NCBI GenBank assembly: GCA_029263075.1
Contig: JAJCYE010000047.1
Location: 1 to 34,782, forward strand
Source of the DNA: Actinomycetes bacterium
GTDB taxonomy: Bacteria; Actinomycetota; CADDZG01; JAHWKV01
DNA length: 34,782 nt
Reading direction: 5' to 3'
Shown here: one piece after another, positions 1-10,118 of the stretch
Layout of the letters: each line of letters opens with the position of its first letter
Numbering within the stretch: the stretch's first letter is position 1
Program-made: the position numbers and the translations under genes
Notes under the pieces: model-generated
What the model was told of the DNA's origin: nothing
Database searches by the model: none
Seen by the model: only the letters and a program-made list of their open reading frames with translations

Positions 1-507
1 TCGTTCGCCCGGATCGACCACGCCTCGGTGGCAATGGGGGCGGCGATAGTCCCCGCCTACGACAACGAGTCGCCGGTCGCGGCCAATGCTGTGGTAATCA
101 CCCGGGTGGTGAACGCCACCGGAGTCTTCGGGTACTCCCTATCGATCCAGAAGGGCAACAACCTGGTGACCAACCCGGACCCCGGAACCTGGTCTGAGGT
201 CTCGGTTGCCGGTATCGGACTGGGCGAGGAGCCGACCTCAATCACGATCACCCGCTTTGCCAAACCCACCAAAGACGGACCGGCGTTGACCGTCCCCGTC
301 CTTGGCCGCGAAGAAACCCTGGCGCTGGTTGGGATCGCGGCTGCGGTTGAGCAGGCGTACTGCGCCGCCGACCCCACCTATTACCCGGGCGACTGCGGCT
401 TCGTGGTGGTGGACAGCGACAAACCGAAGTCGCTCGACATGGAGTTCAAGCTGCTGGAGAACGGGCAGTTCGTCTGCAAGCAGGTCCGCGAGTTTTCCGG
501 GCGCTGA
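1..507 (+). CDS. C-terminal part of a hypothetical protein, 5' truncated by window start
   Basis: Open frame continues upstream of the M at 28 to base 1 (SFARIDHASVAMGAA...), stop after ...REFSGR; no family recognised. Confidence 0.6.
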   Translation, partial: SFARIDHASVAMGAAIVPAYDNESPVAANAVVITRVVNATGVFGYSLSIQKGNNLVTNPDPGTWSEVSVAGIGLGEEPTSITITRFAKPTKDGPALTVPVLGREETLALVGIAAAVEQAYCAADPTYYPGDCGFVVVDSDKPKSLDMEFKLLENGQFVCKQVREFSGR

Positions 508-521
508 TTTCGCCGGGAGGT

Positions 522-3389
522 TTACTGCGGGGAACTCTGACGCCCGGCCAGGATCGGCTTGAGGAACCGGCCGGTATGGGATCCCTCCGCGGCCGCCACA
601 TCCTCTGGGGTTCCTTCGGCGACGATGGCTCCCCCACCGCTGCCCCCCTCCGGGCCCAGGTCGATGATCCAGTCCGCAGTCTTGATGACATCCAGGTTGT
701 GTTCGATCACCACCACCGAGTTCCCCTTGTCCACCAAGCCGTGCAGGACCTTCAACAGCTTTGAGATGTCCTCGAAATGCAGGCCGGTGGTGGGTTCATC
801 CAGGATGTAGAGCGTCTTGCCCGTGGCCCGCTTCGCCAGTTCGGACGCCAGCTTTACACGTTGGGCCTCGCCGCCGGACAGGGTGGGTGCCGGCTGGCCC
901 ATCTTCACGTAACCCAGTCCCACGTCGACCAGGGTTTCTAGATGCCGGGCGATCCGGGGGATCGGCCGGAACAACTCCAGGGCCTCTTCGATGCTCATCC
1001 CCAATACCTCGGCGATGGTCTTGCCCTTGTAGTGCACGTCCAGGGTGTCCCGGTTGTACCGCCGGCCCTTGCAGACCTCGCAGGTGACGTACATGTCGGG
1101 CAGGAAATACATCTCAATCTTGATCTGACCGTCTCCCTGGCAGTTCTCGCAACGCCCGCCTTTGACGTTGAACGAGAACCTACCCGGCTGATAGCCGCGC
1201 ATCCGGGCCTCCTCGGTCTGGGAGAACAGGGTCCGGATGCTGTCGAAGACGCCGGTGTAGGTGGCCGGGTTTGACCGCGGGGTCCGCCCGATGGGCGACT
1301 GGTCGATGTCGATGACCTTATCTATGGCCTCCAGCCCCTCCACCTTCTTATGGCGTCCCGCCAGATGTTTGGCGTCCCGGAACAGATGCCGGTGGACCGC
1401 CCGGTACAAGATCTCGTTTACCAGGGTGGACTTACCCGACCCCGACACCCCGGTCACCGCGGTGAAAACCCCCAGCGGGAACCGGACATCCAGATCCTTG
1501 AGGTTGTGCTCGTGGGCCCCGACCACGGTCAGGGCCGCCTCTCCCGGGGTCCGGCGCGTCCCGGGGACGTCGATCTTCAACCTTCCCGACAGGTACCCGC
1601 CGGTCAGGGAGCCCTTGGCCTTCAGCAACCCCTTTACCGGTCCGGCGTAGACCACCTCACCGCCGTGCTCCCCCGCCCCCGGACCGATGTCGACCACGTA
1701 GTCGGCCACCGCAATGGTCTCCTCGTCGTGCTCCACAACTATCAGGGTGTTGCCCAGGGCCTTTAGCCTCAACAATGTCTCGATCAGTCGCTTGTTGTCC
1801 CGCTGGTGGAGCCCGATCGAAGGCTCGTCCAGGATGTACAGCACCCCGACCAGCCCGCTGCCGATCTGGGTTGCCAGCCGGATGCGCTGGGCCTCTCCTC
1901 CGGCCAGAGTGGCCGCGGAGCGCTCCACCGACAGGTAGTCCAGCCCGACGTCGATCAAAAAACCCAACCGTTCGTTGATCTCTTTCAGTACCCGGTCGGC
2001 GATGGAGTGATCACGCTCCGAGATTTCCAGTGACCCCAGGAACTTCTCCGCATCCAGGATGGCCATCCGGCTGACCTCCCAGATGTTCTTGTCGTTAACC
2101 AGAACCGCCAGCGCCTCCGGTTTCAGCCGGGCGCCTCCGCACGCCGGGCAGGGAACCTCACGGAAGAACTGTTCTATGCGCTCCCGGGCAAACTCGGACT
2201 CCGTCTCGGTCCGCCGCCGCTCCAGCCAGGGGACCACCCCTTCGAAGGTCGTGTGGTACTGGCGGACCCGGCCGTACCGGTTCTTGTACTTGATGAAGAC
2301 CTGCTCCTCGCCGGTCCCGTGGAAGATGACGTTGCGCTGTTCGTCGGTGAGTTCGCCCCAAGGGGTGTCGACCGAGAAGCCGAACTTTTCGGACACCGCG
2401 TCCATCATGCGGATGAAGTACTCAGCCTTGGCGGTGGACCAGGGCCGGATGGCGCCCGTGGATATCGACAGGTCCTCGTTAGAGACAATGATCGAGGCGT
2501 CGACTTCCAGGTGGGTCCCTAGTCCGTCGCAACGGGGACAGGCGCCGTAGGGCGTATTAAAACTGAAGTTGCGGGGCGCCAGTTCATCGAATGAAAGGCC
2601 GCAGTTCAAGCAGGCAGCGCTTTGTGAGTAGCCGATTGTGCGGTCTTCGTCGACCAGGTCGATCGAGACCAGCCCGTCGGCCAGCCCTAGGGCGGTTTCA
2701 ATGGAGTCGGTCAGGCGGCGCTCGATGCCCTCCTTGAGGACCAACCGGTCGACCACCACCTCGATGTTGTGTTTGTAATAGCGGTCGAGGCGGTGCTTCT
2801 CAGACAGGTCGACGAGATCTCCGTCGACCTTGGCCCGAGCAAATCCCTTCTTCGCCAGGTCCTCCAAGAGGGCTTCGTACTCGCCCTTTTTCCCCTGAAT
2901 CAGCGGCGCCAGAACTTGAAATTTGGTTCCCATCGGCAACTGCATGACCTGGTCCACAATCTGCTCCGGCGTCTGCCGGGCGATGGGCTGCCCGCAGTTG
3001 TAGCAATGCTGTTTGCCTATGCGGGCAAACAGCAGACGCAGGTAGTCGTAGATTTCGGTGATGGTCCCCACCGTCGACCGCGGGTTGCGGGAGGCCGACT
3101 TTTGGTCGATAGAAATGGCCGGCGACAGGCCCTCGATGAAGTCGACCTCGGGCTTTTGCATCTGTCCCAGGAACTGCCGAGCGTAGGACGAGAGGCTCTC
3201 GACGTAGCGCCGTTGTCCCTCGGCATAGATGGTGTCGAACGCCAGTGAGGACTTGCCGGACCCGGAGATCCCGGTAAACACGATCAGGGCGTCGCGCGGC
3301 AACTCAAGGTGGACGTCTTTGAGATTGTGTTCCCGTGCACCACGTATCACCAGGTCGGTGGCCGCCCCGGCCCGCTTCTTAGTGGTCAT
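522..3389 (-). CDS. uvrA: UvrABC system protein A (excinuclease ATPase subunit)
   Basis: [28 protein letters not shown], two ABC signatures ([24 protein letters not shown]), zinc-binding CxxC motifs. Confidence 0.98.
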   Translation of the reverse strand: MTTKKRAGAATDLVIRGAREHNLKDVHLELPRDALIVFTGISGSGKSSLAFDTIYAEGQRRYVESLSSYARQFLGQMQKPEVDFIEGLSPAISIDQKSASRNPRSTVGTITEIYDYLRLLFARIGKQHCYNCGQPIARQTPEQIVDQVMQLPMGTKFQVLAPLIQGKKGEYEALLEDLAKKGFARAKVDGDLVDLSEKHRLDRYYKHNIEVVVDRLVLKEGIERRLTDSIETALGLADGLVSIDLVDEDRTIGYSQSAACLNCGLSFDELAPRNFSFNTPYGACPRCDGLGTHLEVDASIIVSNEDLSISTGAIRPWSTAKAEYFIRMMDAVSEKFGFSVDTPWGELTDEQRNVIFHGTGEEQVFIKYKNRYGRVRQYHTTFEGVVPWLERRRTETESEFARERIEQFFREVPCPACGGARLKPEALAVLVNDKNIWEVSRMAILDAEKFLGSLEISERDHSIADRVLKEINERLGFLIDVGLDYLSVERSAATLAGGEAQRIRLATQIGSGLVGVLYILDEPSIGLHQRDNKRLIETLLRLKALGNTLIVVEHDEETIAVADYVVDIGPGAGEHGGEVVYAGPVKGLLKAKGSLTGGYLSGRLKIDVPGTRRTPGEAALTVVGAHEHNLKDLDVRFPLGVFTAVTGVSGSGKSTLVNEILYRAVHRHLFRDAKHLAGRHKKVEGLEAIDKVIDIDQSPIGRTPRSNPATYTGVFDSIRTLFSQTEEARMRGYQPGRFSFNVKGGRCENCQGDGQIKIEMYFLPDMYVTCEVCKGRRYNRDTLDVHYKGKTIAEVLGMSIEEALELFRPIPRIARHLETLVDVGLGYVKMGQPAPTLSGGEAQRVKLASELAKRATGKTLYILDEPTTGLHFEDISKLLKVLHGLVDKGNSVVVIEHNLDVIKTADWIIDLGPEGGSGGGAIVAEGTPEDVAAAEGSHTGRFLKPILAGRQSSPQ

Positions 3390-3454
3390 GGGCGCCGGAC
3401 CCCCGCCGGGGGCCTTGGTCTTTGTCCTGCTGCCCAGGTCGCGAGGGTTGCTGA

Positions 3455-3470
3455 TCGATCATATGTTCGA
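3455..3470. promoter_or_regulatory. Putative LexA/SOS box upstream of uvrA
   Basis: TCGATCATATGTTCGA; minus strand reads TCGAAC-ATAT-GATCGA, one mismatch from the actinobacterial/Bacillus-type TCGAAC-N4-GTTCGA palindrome; about 66 bp upstream of the uvrA start. Confidence 0.7.
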
Positions 3471-3496
3471 TTCTGGCACACTGTCGGTTGGGCGTC

Positions 3497-4015
3497 TTAT
3501 TCGGACGCCTCCTCCTGCTCCCGCAGCTTGGCTTTGGGCTTGGCCTGGCCGGTGGCCGCCAGGTGCTTTTTGGTGGCATAACGGTCCCCTAGGGCCGCCG
3601 CCAGTCCCGGCAGGATGATTGCGACCACCGGGGTCAAGGGACTCACAAATACTGCGGCCAGGGCGATGGAACCAACCAACCCGGCGAACCCCCAGGCGGT
3701 GAGCCACTTAAAGGAACTGATCCCGCTGGAACCACCGAAGCGCAATGCCACCCGGACGCCGAAGTAGACCCCGATCGCTCCTCCCAGTCCGGCGCCCAGA
3801 GCGACCAGGGCCGGAAGGGTGTCCCCCGCATCGGTGAGGGCGCCGACCACCCCGCCCACGGCTCCCCCGAGCATGAGGTTCAAGCCGGTCATGGCGGACA
3901 CCATGGCCATCAGGAGGACACCTCCGCCGCGGCGAGGGATGGCCGGGTTCGGTGAGGAAGTCTTGTGGCCGTTGGTGTTGGGGTCGAAGTGGCCGTTGGT
4001 GCTCGGATCAGGCAA
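3497..4015 (-). CDS. Hypothetical integral membrane protein
   Basis: 172 aa, several hydrophobic Gly/Ala/Val-rich segments; TTG start overlaps the uvrB stop by 8 bp. Confidence 0.7.
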   Translation of the reverse strand: MPDPSTNGHFDPNTNGHKTSSPNPAIPRRGGGVLLMAMVSAMTGLNLMLGGAVGGVVGALTDAGDTLPALVALGAGLGGAIGVYFGVRVALRFGGSSGISSFKWLTAWGFAGLVGSIALAAVFVSPLTPVVAIILPGLAAALGDRYATKKHLAATGQAKPKAKLREQEEASE

Positions 4016-6011
4016 GTGCTTTCAGCTCCCTTTTGAGGTCGGAAACTTCATCCCGCAAACGGGCAGCGTACTCGAATCGCAAACTCTTGGCGGCCTCGTG
4101 CATCTCAGACTCCAGCGATTGGACCAACCGGACCAATTCGTCCTTGGGCAAAGACAACTCCTCCCGGGAGCGGGACCGGCGGCCCCTGCCTTTGGGCAGC
4201 GGCGCGGACCCGGACTCGGAGGCACCCAGCAGGATGTCGGAGATGTTGCGGCGGATGGTTGAAGGGTTGATGCCGTGTTCGGCGTTGTAGGCCAGTTGGA
4301 TTTCCCGCCTCCGAGTGGCCTCCGAGATTGCGGCCCGCATGGAGTCCGTGACGTTGTCCGCGTACATGATGACCTGCCCTTCGACGTTGCGGGCGGCCCG
4401 GCCCATCGTTTGGATCAAAGAGGTCTGCGAGCGGAGGAAGCCCTCCTTGTCGGCGTCGAGAATGGCCACCAGCGCGACCTCTGGCAGGTCCAGGCCCTCC
4501 CGGAGCAGGTTGATGCCCACCAGGACGTCGAACTCCCCCAGCCTCAGGTCCCGCAAGATCTCGATCCGGCTGATGGTGTCCACGTCGGAGTGGAGGTAGC
4601 GCACTTTCACTCCCGACTCCAGCAGGTAGTCGGTCAGGTCCTCCGCCATCCGTTTGGTCAGCGTGGTCACCAGCACCCGTTGCTCTTTGTCCACGCGTAC
4701 CTTGATCTCATTCAGGAGATCGTCGATCTGACCTTTGCTCGGGCGGATGCTCACCTCGGGGTCGGCCAGGCCGGTCGGCCGGACGATCTGTTCCACCACC
4801 CGGCTGGAAACCTTCAATTCGTAGGGGCTCGGCGTGGCCGACATGAAGATGGTGTCGCCCACCCGTTCGATGAACTCGTCGAAGCGCAGGGGGCGGTTGT
4901 CGATTGCCGAAGGCAGGCGAAAGCCATGTTCCACCAACACCTGTTTACGGCTGAGGTCCCCTTCGTACATCCCGTGGAGTTGGCCGATGGTGACGTGGGA
5001 CTCATCGATAACCGTCAGGAAGTCGTCGGGGAAGTAGTCGAGCAATGTAAAGGGCGGCGACCCGGGGCTGCGGCCGTCGATGTGGCGGGAGTAGTTCTCG
5101 ATCCCGTTGCAGAATCCGATCTGCTCCATCATCTCCAGGTCGTAGTCGGTTCTCATCCGCAGCCTCTGCGCCTCCAGCAGTTTGTTCTGCCCCTCCAGTT
5201 CCGCCAGACGATCTTTGAGCTCCGTCTTGATCTGGCCGACCGCCCGCTCCATCCGCGGCCCGGACGCGACGTAGTGGGAGGCCGGGAAGATGGTTATCGA
5301 GTCCTCGTCACCAATGCGCTCGCCGGTCAGCGGGTCCAGTCGGATCAGGCGTTCGATGGTGTCGCCGAACAACTCCACCCGGACCGCGGTTTCCTGGTAG
5401 GCCGGGAAGATGTCCAGGGTGTCCCCCCGGACCCGGAACTTGCCCCGGATGAAGTTGAGTTCGTTTCTTTCGTAAGCCATGTCGACAAGGCGGCGCAGGA
5501 TTACCGCCTGCGGGTAGTCCTTCCCCAGCGCGAGCCTGAGGAGTTGGGACTCGTACTCCTGGGGCGAACCCAGTCCGTAGATGCAGGAGACGCTGGCCAC
5601 GATGATCACGTCCCGCCGGCTGAGCAGCGCCGCGGTGGCCGAGTGCCGGAGCCGGTCGATTTCGTCGTTGAGTGACGAGTCCTTCTCGATGTAGGTATCG
5701 CTGGAGGCGATGTAGGCCTCGGGCTGGTAGTAGTCGTAGTAGGAGACGAAGTACTCCACCGCGTTGTGGGGAAAAAACTCCTTCATCTCGTTGGTCAACT
5801 GGGCAGCCAGGCTCTTGTTGGGGGCAATGATCAGGGTGGGCCGCTGAGCTTTGGCGATAACTCCGGCCATGGTGAAACCCTTGCCGGACCCGGTGATGCC
5901 CAACAGCGTTTGGCGGGCCAGGCCTTGGTTCAGTCCTTCGTACAGCCCTGCAATAGCCTGCGGCTGATCACCGCTCGGCTCCCAGTCCGAGACAACCTTA
6001 AATTCAGTCAT
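4008..6011 (-). CDS. uvrB: UvrABC system protein B
   Basis: [20 protein letters not shown] start at 6011; [11 protein letters not shown] beta-hairpin, [18 protein letters not shown]; Walker A reads [10 protein letters not shown]. Confidence 0.97.
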   Translation of the reverse strand: MTEFKVVSDWEPSGDQPQAIAGLYEGLNQGLARQTLLGITGSGKGFTMAGVIAKAQRPTLIIAPNKSLAAQLTNEMKEFFPHNAVEYFVSYYDYYQPEAYIASSDTYIEKDSSLNDEIDRLRHSATAALLSRRDVIIVASVSCIYGLGSPQEYESQLLRLALGKDYPQAVILRRLVDMAYERNELNFIRGKFRVRGDTLDIFPAYQETAVRVELFGDTIERLIRLDPLTGERIGDEDSITIFPASHYVASGPRMERAVGQIKTELKDRLAELEGQNKLLEAQRLRMRTDYDLEMMEQIGFCNGIENYSRHIDGRSPGSPPFTLLDYFPDDFLTVIDESHVTIGQLHGMYEGDLSRKQVLVEHGFRLPSAIDNRPLRFDEFIERVGDTIFMSATPSPYELKVSSRVVEQIVRPTGLADPEVSIRPSKGQIDDLLNEIKVRVDKEQRVLVTTLTKRMAEDLTDYLLESGVKVRYLHSDVDTISRIEILRDLRLGEFDVLVGINLLREGLDLPEVALVAILDADKEGFLRSQTSLIQTMGRAARNVEGQVIMYADNVTDSMRAAISEATRRREIQLAYNAEHGINPSTIRRNISDILLGASESGSAPLPKGRGRRSRSREELSLPKDELVRLVQSLESEMHEAAKSLRFEYAARLRDEVSDLKRELKALA

Positions 6012-6804
6012 GCTCTCGCAGGTCTCCGCCTCCGGGGGTTGACGCTCCCCCAACTGCGGAGATGCCCAACATGGCTATCAGTTGGTCCAGGGTGTCGATC
6101 CGAGCCCCTCCGAAGTTGGGGTGGTGACCCTTACGGTCGATCAGGACCGCGGCCATTCCCACCGCCTCGGACGCCTCGACGTCCAGCTTGGGGTGGTCTC
6201 CGACGTAGAGGCTGTGTTCGGCCGCCATTCCGGATCTATCGAGCGCCAGCCGGAAGATGGCCGGGTCGGGCTTCTCTACGCCCTCCCTGCCGGATATGAC
6301 CATGTAATCGAAGAGGTGAGCGATCTCCATATCGATCAACATTCCCTCCAGCCACTCCTCGAAGTTGGAGATGAGCCCCACCACCAGGCCGGCCTCGCGG
6401 CACGCCTTGATAGTGGGGATACATTCGGGGAACAGGCGGTAGGAGTCGTATCGGGTAAACCGCTCGTAGAGAGCGTTAAAGATGCTGCGGTCCGGGTCCG
6501 CCACACCCAGGCGGTCCAGGGCCTCCCCGTAGATGCGTCCCCAAAAATCCAGCGAGGCCTCCCGGGAGACGGACCACATCTTGACCGCCATGCGGTCCAT
6601 CACGGCGGCGAAGCTGGGGGCCATCTCGGTAAAGGTGGCCTGGACCGTTTCCGCGGCCACGTAGTGGCCGCGTTCACCGAGAACCAGGGCGAACAACTCG
6701 GGGTGGGATGGATGGGGCGCGAGCAAGGTCTCGCCGGCATCGAAGAAGACGGCCTTTAGGTTCGAATTTGCGGCTCGGAGGCCGGAGTTGTTCTTAATGG
6801 ACAC
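6004..6804 (-). CDS. HAD-superfamily hydrolase (REG-2/HDHD3-like)
   Basis: [12 protein letters not shown] motif I, LISNFEEW motif [22 protein letters not shown] motif IV; GTG start; its stop overlaps the uvrB ATG (ATGACTGA). Confidence 0.85.
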   Translation of the reverse strand: MSIKNNSGLRAANSNLKAVFFDAGETLLAPHPSHPELFALVLGERGHYVAAETVQATFTEMAPSFAAVMDRMAVKMWSVSREASLDFWGRIYGEALDRLGVADPDRSIFNALYERFTRYDSYRLFPECIPTIKACREAGLVVGLISNFEEWLEGMLIDMEIAHLFDYMVISGREGVEKPDPAIFRLALDRSGMAAEHSLYVGDHPKLDVEASEAVGMAAVLIDRKGHHPNFGGARIDTLDQLIAMLGISAVGGASTPGGGDLREHD

Positions 6805-6820
6805 TTGTCTACAGCTTAAC

Positions 6821-6839
6821 TAGGACAGGGCTTGTCCTA
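6821..6839. promoter_or_regulatory. Inverted repeat upstream of the HAD-uvrB operon
   Basis: TAGGACA-GGGCT-TGTCCTA, perfect 7-bp arms, 16 bp upstream of the HAD start codon. Confidence 0.5.
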
Positions 6840-6890
6840 CTCAATGATTTTGCCGGGTACCCGGAATCGGGGACCGTCGACGCTGAAATC

Positions 6891-7706
6891 TCATGGATCC
6901 AGCGTGGCCCGCCCTCTCAGCAGGCGGTGATCCGAAAGCGAAGTTTTCACCGTCGACGCCGAAAGCCCGCAGAAGTGAGCGGCGTCAACGAGGATGTAGT
7001 CGATCTTGCGCCTACCGCAGGTAGCCGCCGGCCGTTCGTGGTCGACGTCGACAAAAGCACCTTCCGGCCCGGTGAACCGTTCGAGGCAATCCGGGGTTGC
7101 GTTGAAGTCGCCGCCGAAAATCACAACCTTGCCGGTAGCCGCCCGATCCGCCTGGATCCGGGCCAGTTCGGCCAGTTGCCGCCGGTTGAATTCGGTGTAC
7201 CGGCCTCCCGGGACCAGGTGGGCCGACGAGATAGTCGCCTCGACGCCGCGGAGGGCAGCCGTCATGGAAACCGCCCCCCGCTGCTCTTTGACCCGCGGCG
7301 CGTTCGGAAGTTGGATCGTCTCGGGACGGCCGATACCCACTCCCCTCGACATTACGGCGTTGCCGTACCACCGCTCCGCCGGTCTGCCCGGGCATCGGCT
7401 GTGTCCGGAAGTGGCCCCGAAGCAGGCGGATGTAGTAAATCCGGAAAGATCCAACCGATCCCACAGCCGGTCGATTTGCGCCAGGCAGGCCTCGTTCAAC
7501 AAGCAGACATCCGGCTCGAAATCCAGGATCGAGTCCCGAAGCACGTCCACCAGGCTCCCAACATCACCCTCGTTGCAGGCGCTGCCGCACATGTTGAACT
7601 GGAGGAGCCTGACTTCGAAGGGATTCGTAGGCGTTGGCCGGGGTGGCGCCAACTCGTCCCACCGTCCCCATCGCCAGACCCCCGGTCCGGTGGGGGTTGG
7701 GGGCAA
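6891..7706 (-). CDS. Endonuclease/exonuclease/phosphatase-family protein
   Basis: RLLQFNMCGSACN..., LNEAC, IFGGDFNATPD, KIDYILVD, SLSDHRLLRGR; listed ORF start (7988) lies inside coaE, so a TTG at 7706 just downstream of the coaE stop is more plausible. Confidence 0.75.
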   Translation of the reverse strand: MPPTPTGPGVWRWGRWDELAPPRPTPTNPFEVRLLQFNMCGSACNEGDVGSLVDVLRDSILDFEPDVCLLNEACLAQIDRLWDRLDLSGFTTSACFGATSGHSRCPGRPAERWYGNAVMSRGVGIGRPETIQLPNAPRVKEQRGAVSMTAALRGVEATISSAHLVPGGRYTEFNRRQLAELARIQADRAATGKVVIFGGDFNATPDCLERFTGPEGAFVDVDHERPAATCGRRKIDYILVDAAHFCGLSASTVKTSLSDHRLLRGRATLDP

Positions 7707-7714
7707 GTGCTCGC

Positions 7715-8359
7715 CTAGCTGCCGGTGCCGGTGCCGGCAAACAGAGGGCGGTCCGGATCGATCTTCTGCAGATGGGCCCACATCTGGTCGACCGATTGCT
7801 CCAGATCTTCCAGACTGCCGACGTTGTCGATGACGTAGTTGGCGCGGGCCCTGCGGTCGTCGCGGTTTGCCTGCGAAGCGATTCGCTGCTCCGCCTCCTG
7901 GCGGCTCAGGCCACGGCCGCCCATCAAACGCCGGTACTGAAGTTCGGGGGGGCTGTCGACCACCACCACCGCATCGATCTCCAGCCACTCCAGTGCTTCT
8001 TCGTAGGTTTCGGCGAGGAGGGCGGCTTCGAAGACGATTATCCGGCCCGGTTTCTGGCCGCGGACGCGCTGGTGAATCTCCTCATAGATGCGCGGGTGCA
8101 TGATGTTGTTCAGGTCCCGACGGGCCGCGGGATCATCAAAAACAATGCGCCCGAGGGCCGCCCGGTCGAGCCAGCCATCCGGTGTGATGACTTGGTCTCC
8201 GAAGCGCTCCCGGATCTCGGCGAGGGCCGGCAGTCCGGGTTCGACTATTTCGTGGGCCACGGCGTCGGCATCTATCACCAGAGCGCCCTTGCGGCGAAGA
8301 ATTTCCCCAACCGTCGACTTGCCGGAGGCAATGCCTCCGGCAAGTCCTATGACGGGCAT
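7715..8359 (-). CDS. coaE: Dephospho-CoA kinase
   Basis: MPVIGLAGGIASGKSTVGEIL, DADAVAHEIV, typical length and motifs. Confidence 0.95.
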   Translation of the reverse strand: MPVIGLAGGIASGKSTVGEILRRKGALVIDADAVAHEIVEPGLPALAEIRERFGDQVITPDGWLDRAALGRIVFDDPAARRDLNNIMHPRIYEEIHQRVRGQKPGRIIVFEAALLAETYEEALEWLEIDAVVVVDSPPELQYRRLMGGRGLSRQEAEQRIASQANRDDRRARANYVIDNVGSLEDLEQSVDQMWAHLQKIDPDRPLFAGTGTGS

Positions 8360-8369
8360 GTTGGGGTGT

Positions 8370-9893
8370 TTAGGTTCGGTCCCGCTTCATGCCCTCGACG
8401 ATGGATTCGAGAGACTCCTCGAAAGTGTCGGGGGCAGAGTCCAGCAGTTCGCCATCCAACGCAGCAGACGAATCCGGAGCAGCGGCGGTTTCGGCGGGCG
8501 CGGGCGCAGCTTCCGCTGCCGCCTTGGCCGCCGCAGCCGCAGCGGCTGCCTTGGCTTCGTCCATTGCCACTCCAATGGCGGTTCTGGTGTCCACCGGAGG
8601 GGGCGGAGGTGCCGGAGCGGCCGGCGGCCGCGGTGCGGCGACCGGTTCCGGCTTCTTGACGGCCGGGGCCTCGGCTGCGGGTTCCAGTTCGAAATCCGCT
8701 GCGGGAGCAGCAGCATCGGTACCGGCGCCAGCGGGCTGGTCCGGCTGTACCGGTGCCTGGCCCCCTGCTCCGGCCTTCAGCGAAAGGCTGATCCGACGGC
8801 GATCCAGGTCCACGTCGATAACCCGGACCTGAACCTCCTGCCCAAGCTGGACCACCTGCTCGGGAAGCTCGATGTGAGACTCCGAGAGCTCCGAGATGTG
8901 GGCCAGGCCTTCGATGCCGTCCGCCACCTTGATGAACGCCCCGAAAGGCACCAGCTTGGTGATGGTTCCGGCAACAAAGTCCCCTGTGCCGTGCGCTCTT
9001 GCGAACGCCTGCCACGGGTCTTCCTGGGTGTTCTTCAGGGAAAGCGAAACACGATCGCGCTCGGGCTCGACCGACAGGACCTCTACTTCGATCTCCTGGC
9101 CGACCTGAACAACCTCGCTCGGGTGGTCAACGTGACGCCACGAAAGTTCGGACACGTGAACCAGACCGTCAACACCGCCCAGATCAACAAACGCCCCGAA
9201 GTTGACCACCGAAGAAACGGTGCCGGTGCGGCGTTCGCCGACTGTGAGGTTGGCAAGGAAGTCCTTGCGCTGTTCGAAGTGTGCTTCCTCCAGGTAGGCC
9301 CGGCGGGACAGAACCACGTTATTGCGGTTCTTGTCGAGCTCGATGATCTTGCACTCGAGTTCTTTGCCGACGAACTGCTGGAGATCACGAACCCGGCGCA
9401 ACTCCACCAGGGAAGCCGGGAGGAAACCGCGCAGGCCGACGTCCACGATAAGGCCGCCTTTGACCACCTCGATAACGGTGCCCTTGACGATTTTGCCTGC
9501 TCGCTTGTACTCCTCGATCCGGCCCCAAGCACGCTCGTACGACGCGCGCTTCTTGGACAGGATGAGCCGACCTTCTTTATCTTCCTTTTGGAGAACCAGG
9601 GCTTCGATCTGCTCGCCCAGGGATACGATTTCTGAAGGATCCACATCGTGGCGAAGTGAAAGCTCACGGGCGGGGATCACGCCTTCGGACTTGTAGCCAA
9701 TGTCGACAAGGACTTCTTCCTTGTCGATTTTTACGATGGTGCCGCTTACCAGGTCCCCGTCCGAGAACGGTTTGATGGTTGCGTCGATTGCTGCAATGAG
9801 ATCTTCGATGGAAGAACCGACATCGTTGGTGGTGATGTCGTTGCTCTGAGGCATCTCACGGCTAGTCGAACCTATGCCGGAAAGTGTTGACAT
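8370..9893 (-). CDS. rpsA: 30S ribosomal protein S1
   Basis: Repeated S1 domains (GTVSSVVNFGAFVDLGGVDGLVHVSELSW, GTITKLVPFGAFIKVADGIEGLAHISELS); ATG at 9893 with AAGGAG 7 nt upstream; Ala/Pro-rich C-terminal tail. Confidence 0.96.
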   Translation of the reverse strand: MSTLSGIGSTSREMPQSNDITTNDVGSSIEDLIAAIDATIKPFSDGDLVSGTIVKIDKEEVLVDIGYKSEGVIPARELSLRHDVDPSEIVSLGEQIEALVLQKEDKEGRLILSKKRASYERAWGRIEEYKRAGKIVKGTVIEVVKGGLIVDVGLRGFLPASLVELRRVRDLQQFVGKELECKIIELDKNRNNVVLSRRAYLEEAHFEQRKDFLANLTVGERRTGTVSSVVNFGAFVDLGGVDGLVHVSELSWRHVDHPSEVVQVGQEIEVEVLSVEPERDRVSLSLKNTQEDPWQAFARAHGTGDFVAGTITKLVPFGAFIKVADGIEGLAHISELSESHIELPEQVVQLGQEVQVRVIDVDLDRRRISLSLKAGAGGQAPVQPDQPAGAGTDAAAPAADFELEPAAEAPAVKKPEPVAAPRPPAAPAPPPPPVDTRTAIGVAMDEAKAAAAAAAAKAAAEAAPAPAETAAAPDSSAALDGELLDSAPDTFEESLESIVEGMKRDRT

Positions 9894-9900
9894 CTGAAAC

Positions 9901-9960
9901 TCCTTATTTGCCCATTTAAGGGCAGGGGTACTCCACGACACTGTCGTGGGCAAATTAGAG
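9901..9960 (-). ncRNA. Structured rpsA 5' leader (candidate cis-regulatory RNA)
   Basis: mRNA sense TTTGCCC ACGACAGTGTCGTGG AGTACCCC TGCCC TTAAAT GGGCAAA TAAGGAG; CCACGACA/TGTCGTGG perfect arms and two alternative partners for GGGCAAA. Confidence 0.45.
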
Positions 9961-10118
9961 TTTAGTTGAAAACCCCAACGGCCGCATAGGTCGGAGTAAC
10001 ATTCTCTGCAAGCGACGTCTCTCGCCCGGCACTGATGCAACTGGGCCCTGGGCCAAGGAGGTAGCTTCTCACCGATGATCATCAAACGCCGCCGTGGATC
10101 CCGGGAGATCCCTAACCA

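Noticed and set aside
4275-5675. 466-aa plus-strand ORF opposite uvrB
   Set aside because: Antisense shadow of uvrB codons; no family motif or independent SD evidence
6004-6804. HAD hydrolase with FDAGETL (second Asp of DxD missing) as an inactivated enzyme
   Set aside because: Loss of the second Asp is common in HAD subfamilies such as REG-2/dehalogenase types, so not unusual by itself
8370-8760. Ala/Pro-rich DNA repeats at the 3' end of rpsA as a mobile or satellite repeat
   Set aside because: Explained by the low-complexity C-terminal tail of S1 (AAAAAAAKAAAEAAPAP), no exact repeat unit
8088-9635. 515-aa plus-strand ORF opposite rpsA/coaE
   Set aside because: Antisense to well-supported rpsA; no recognisable domain
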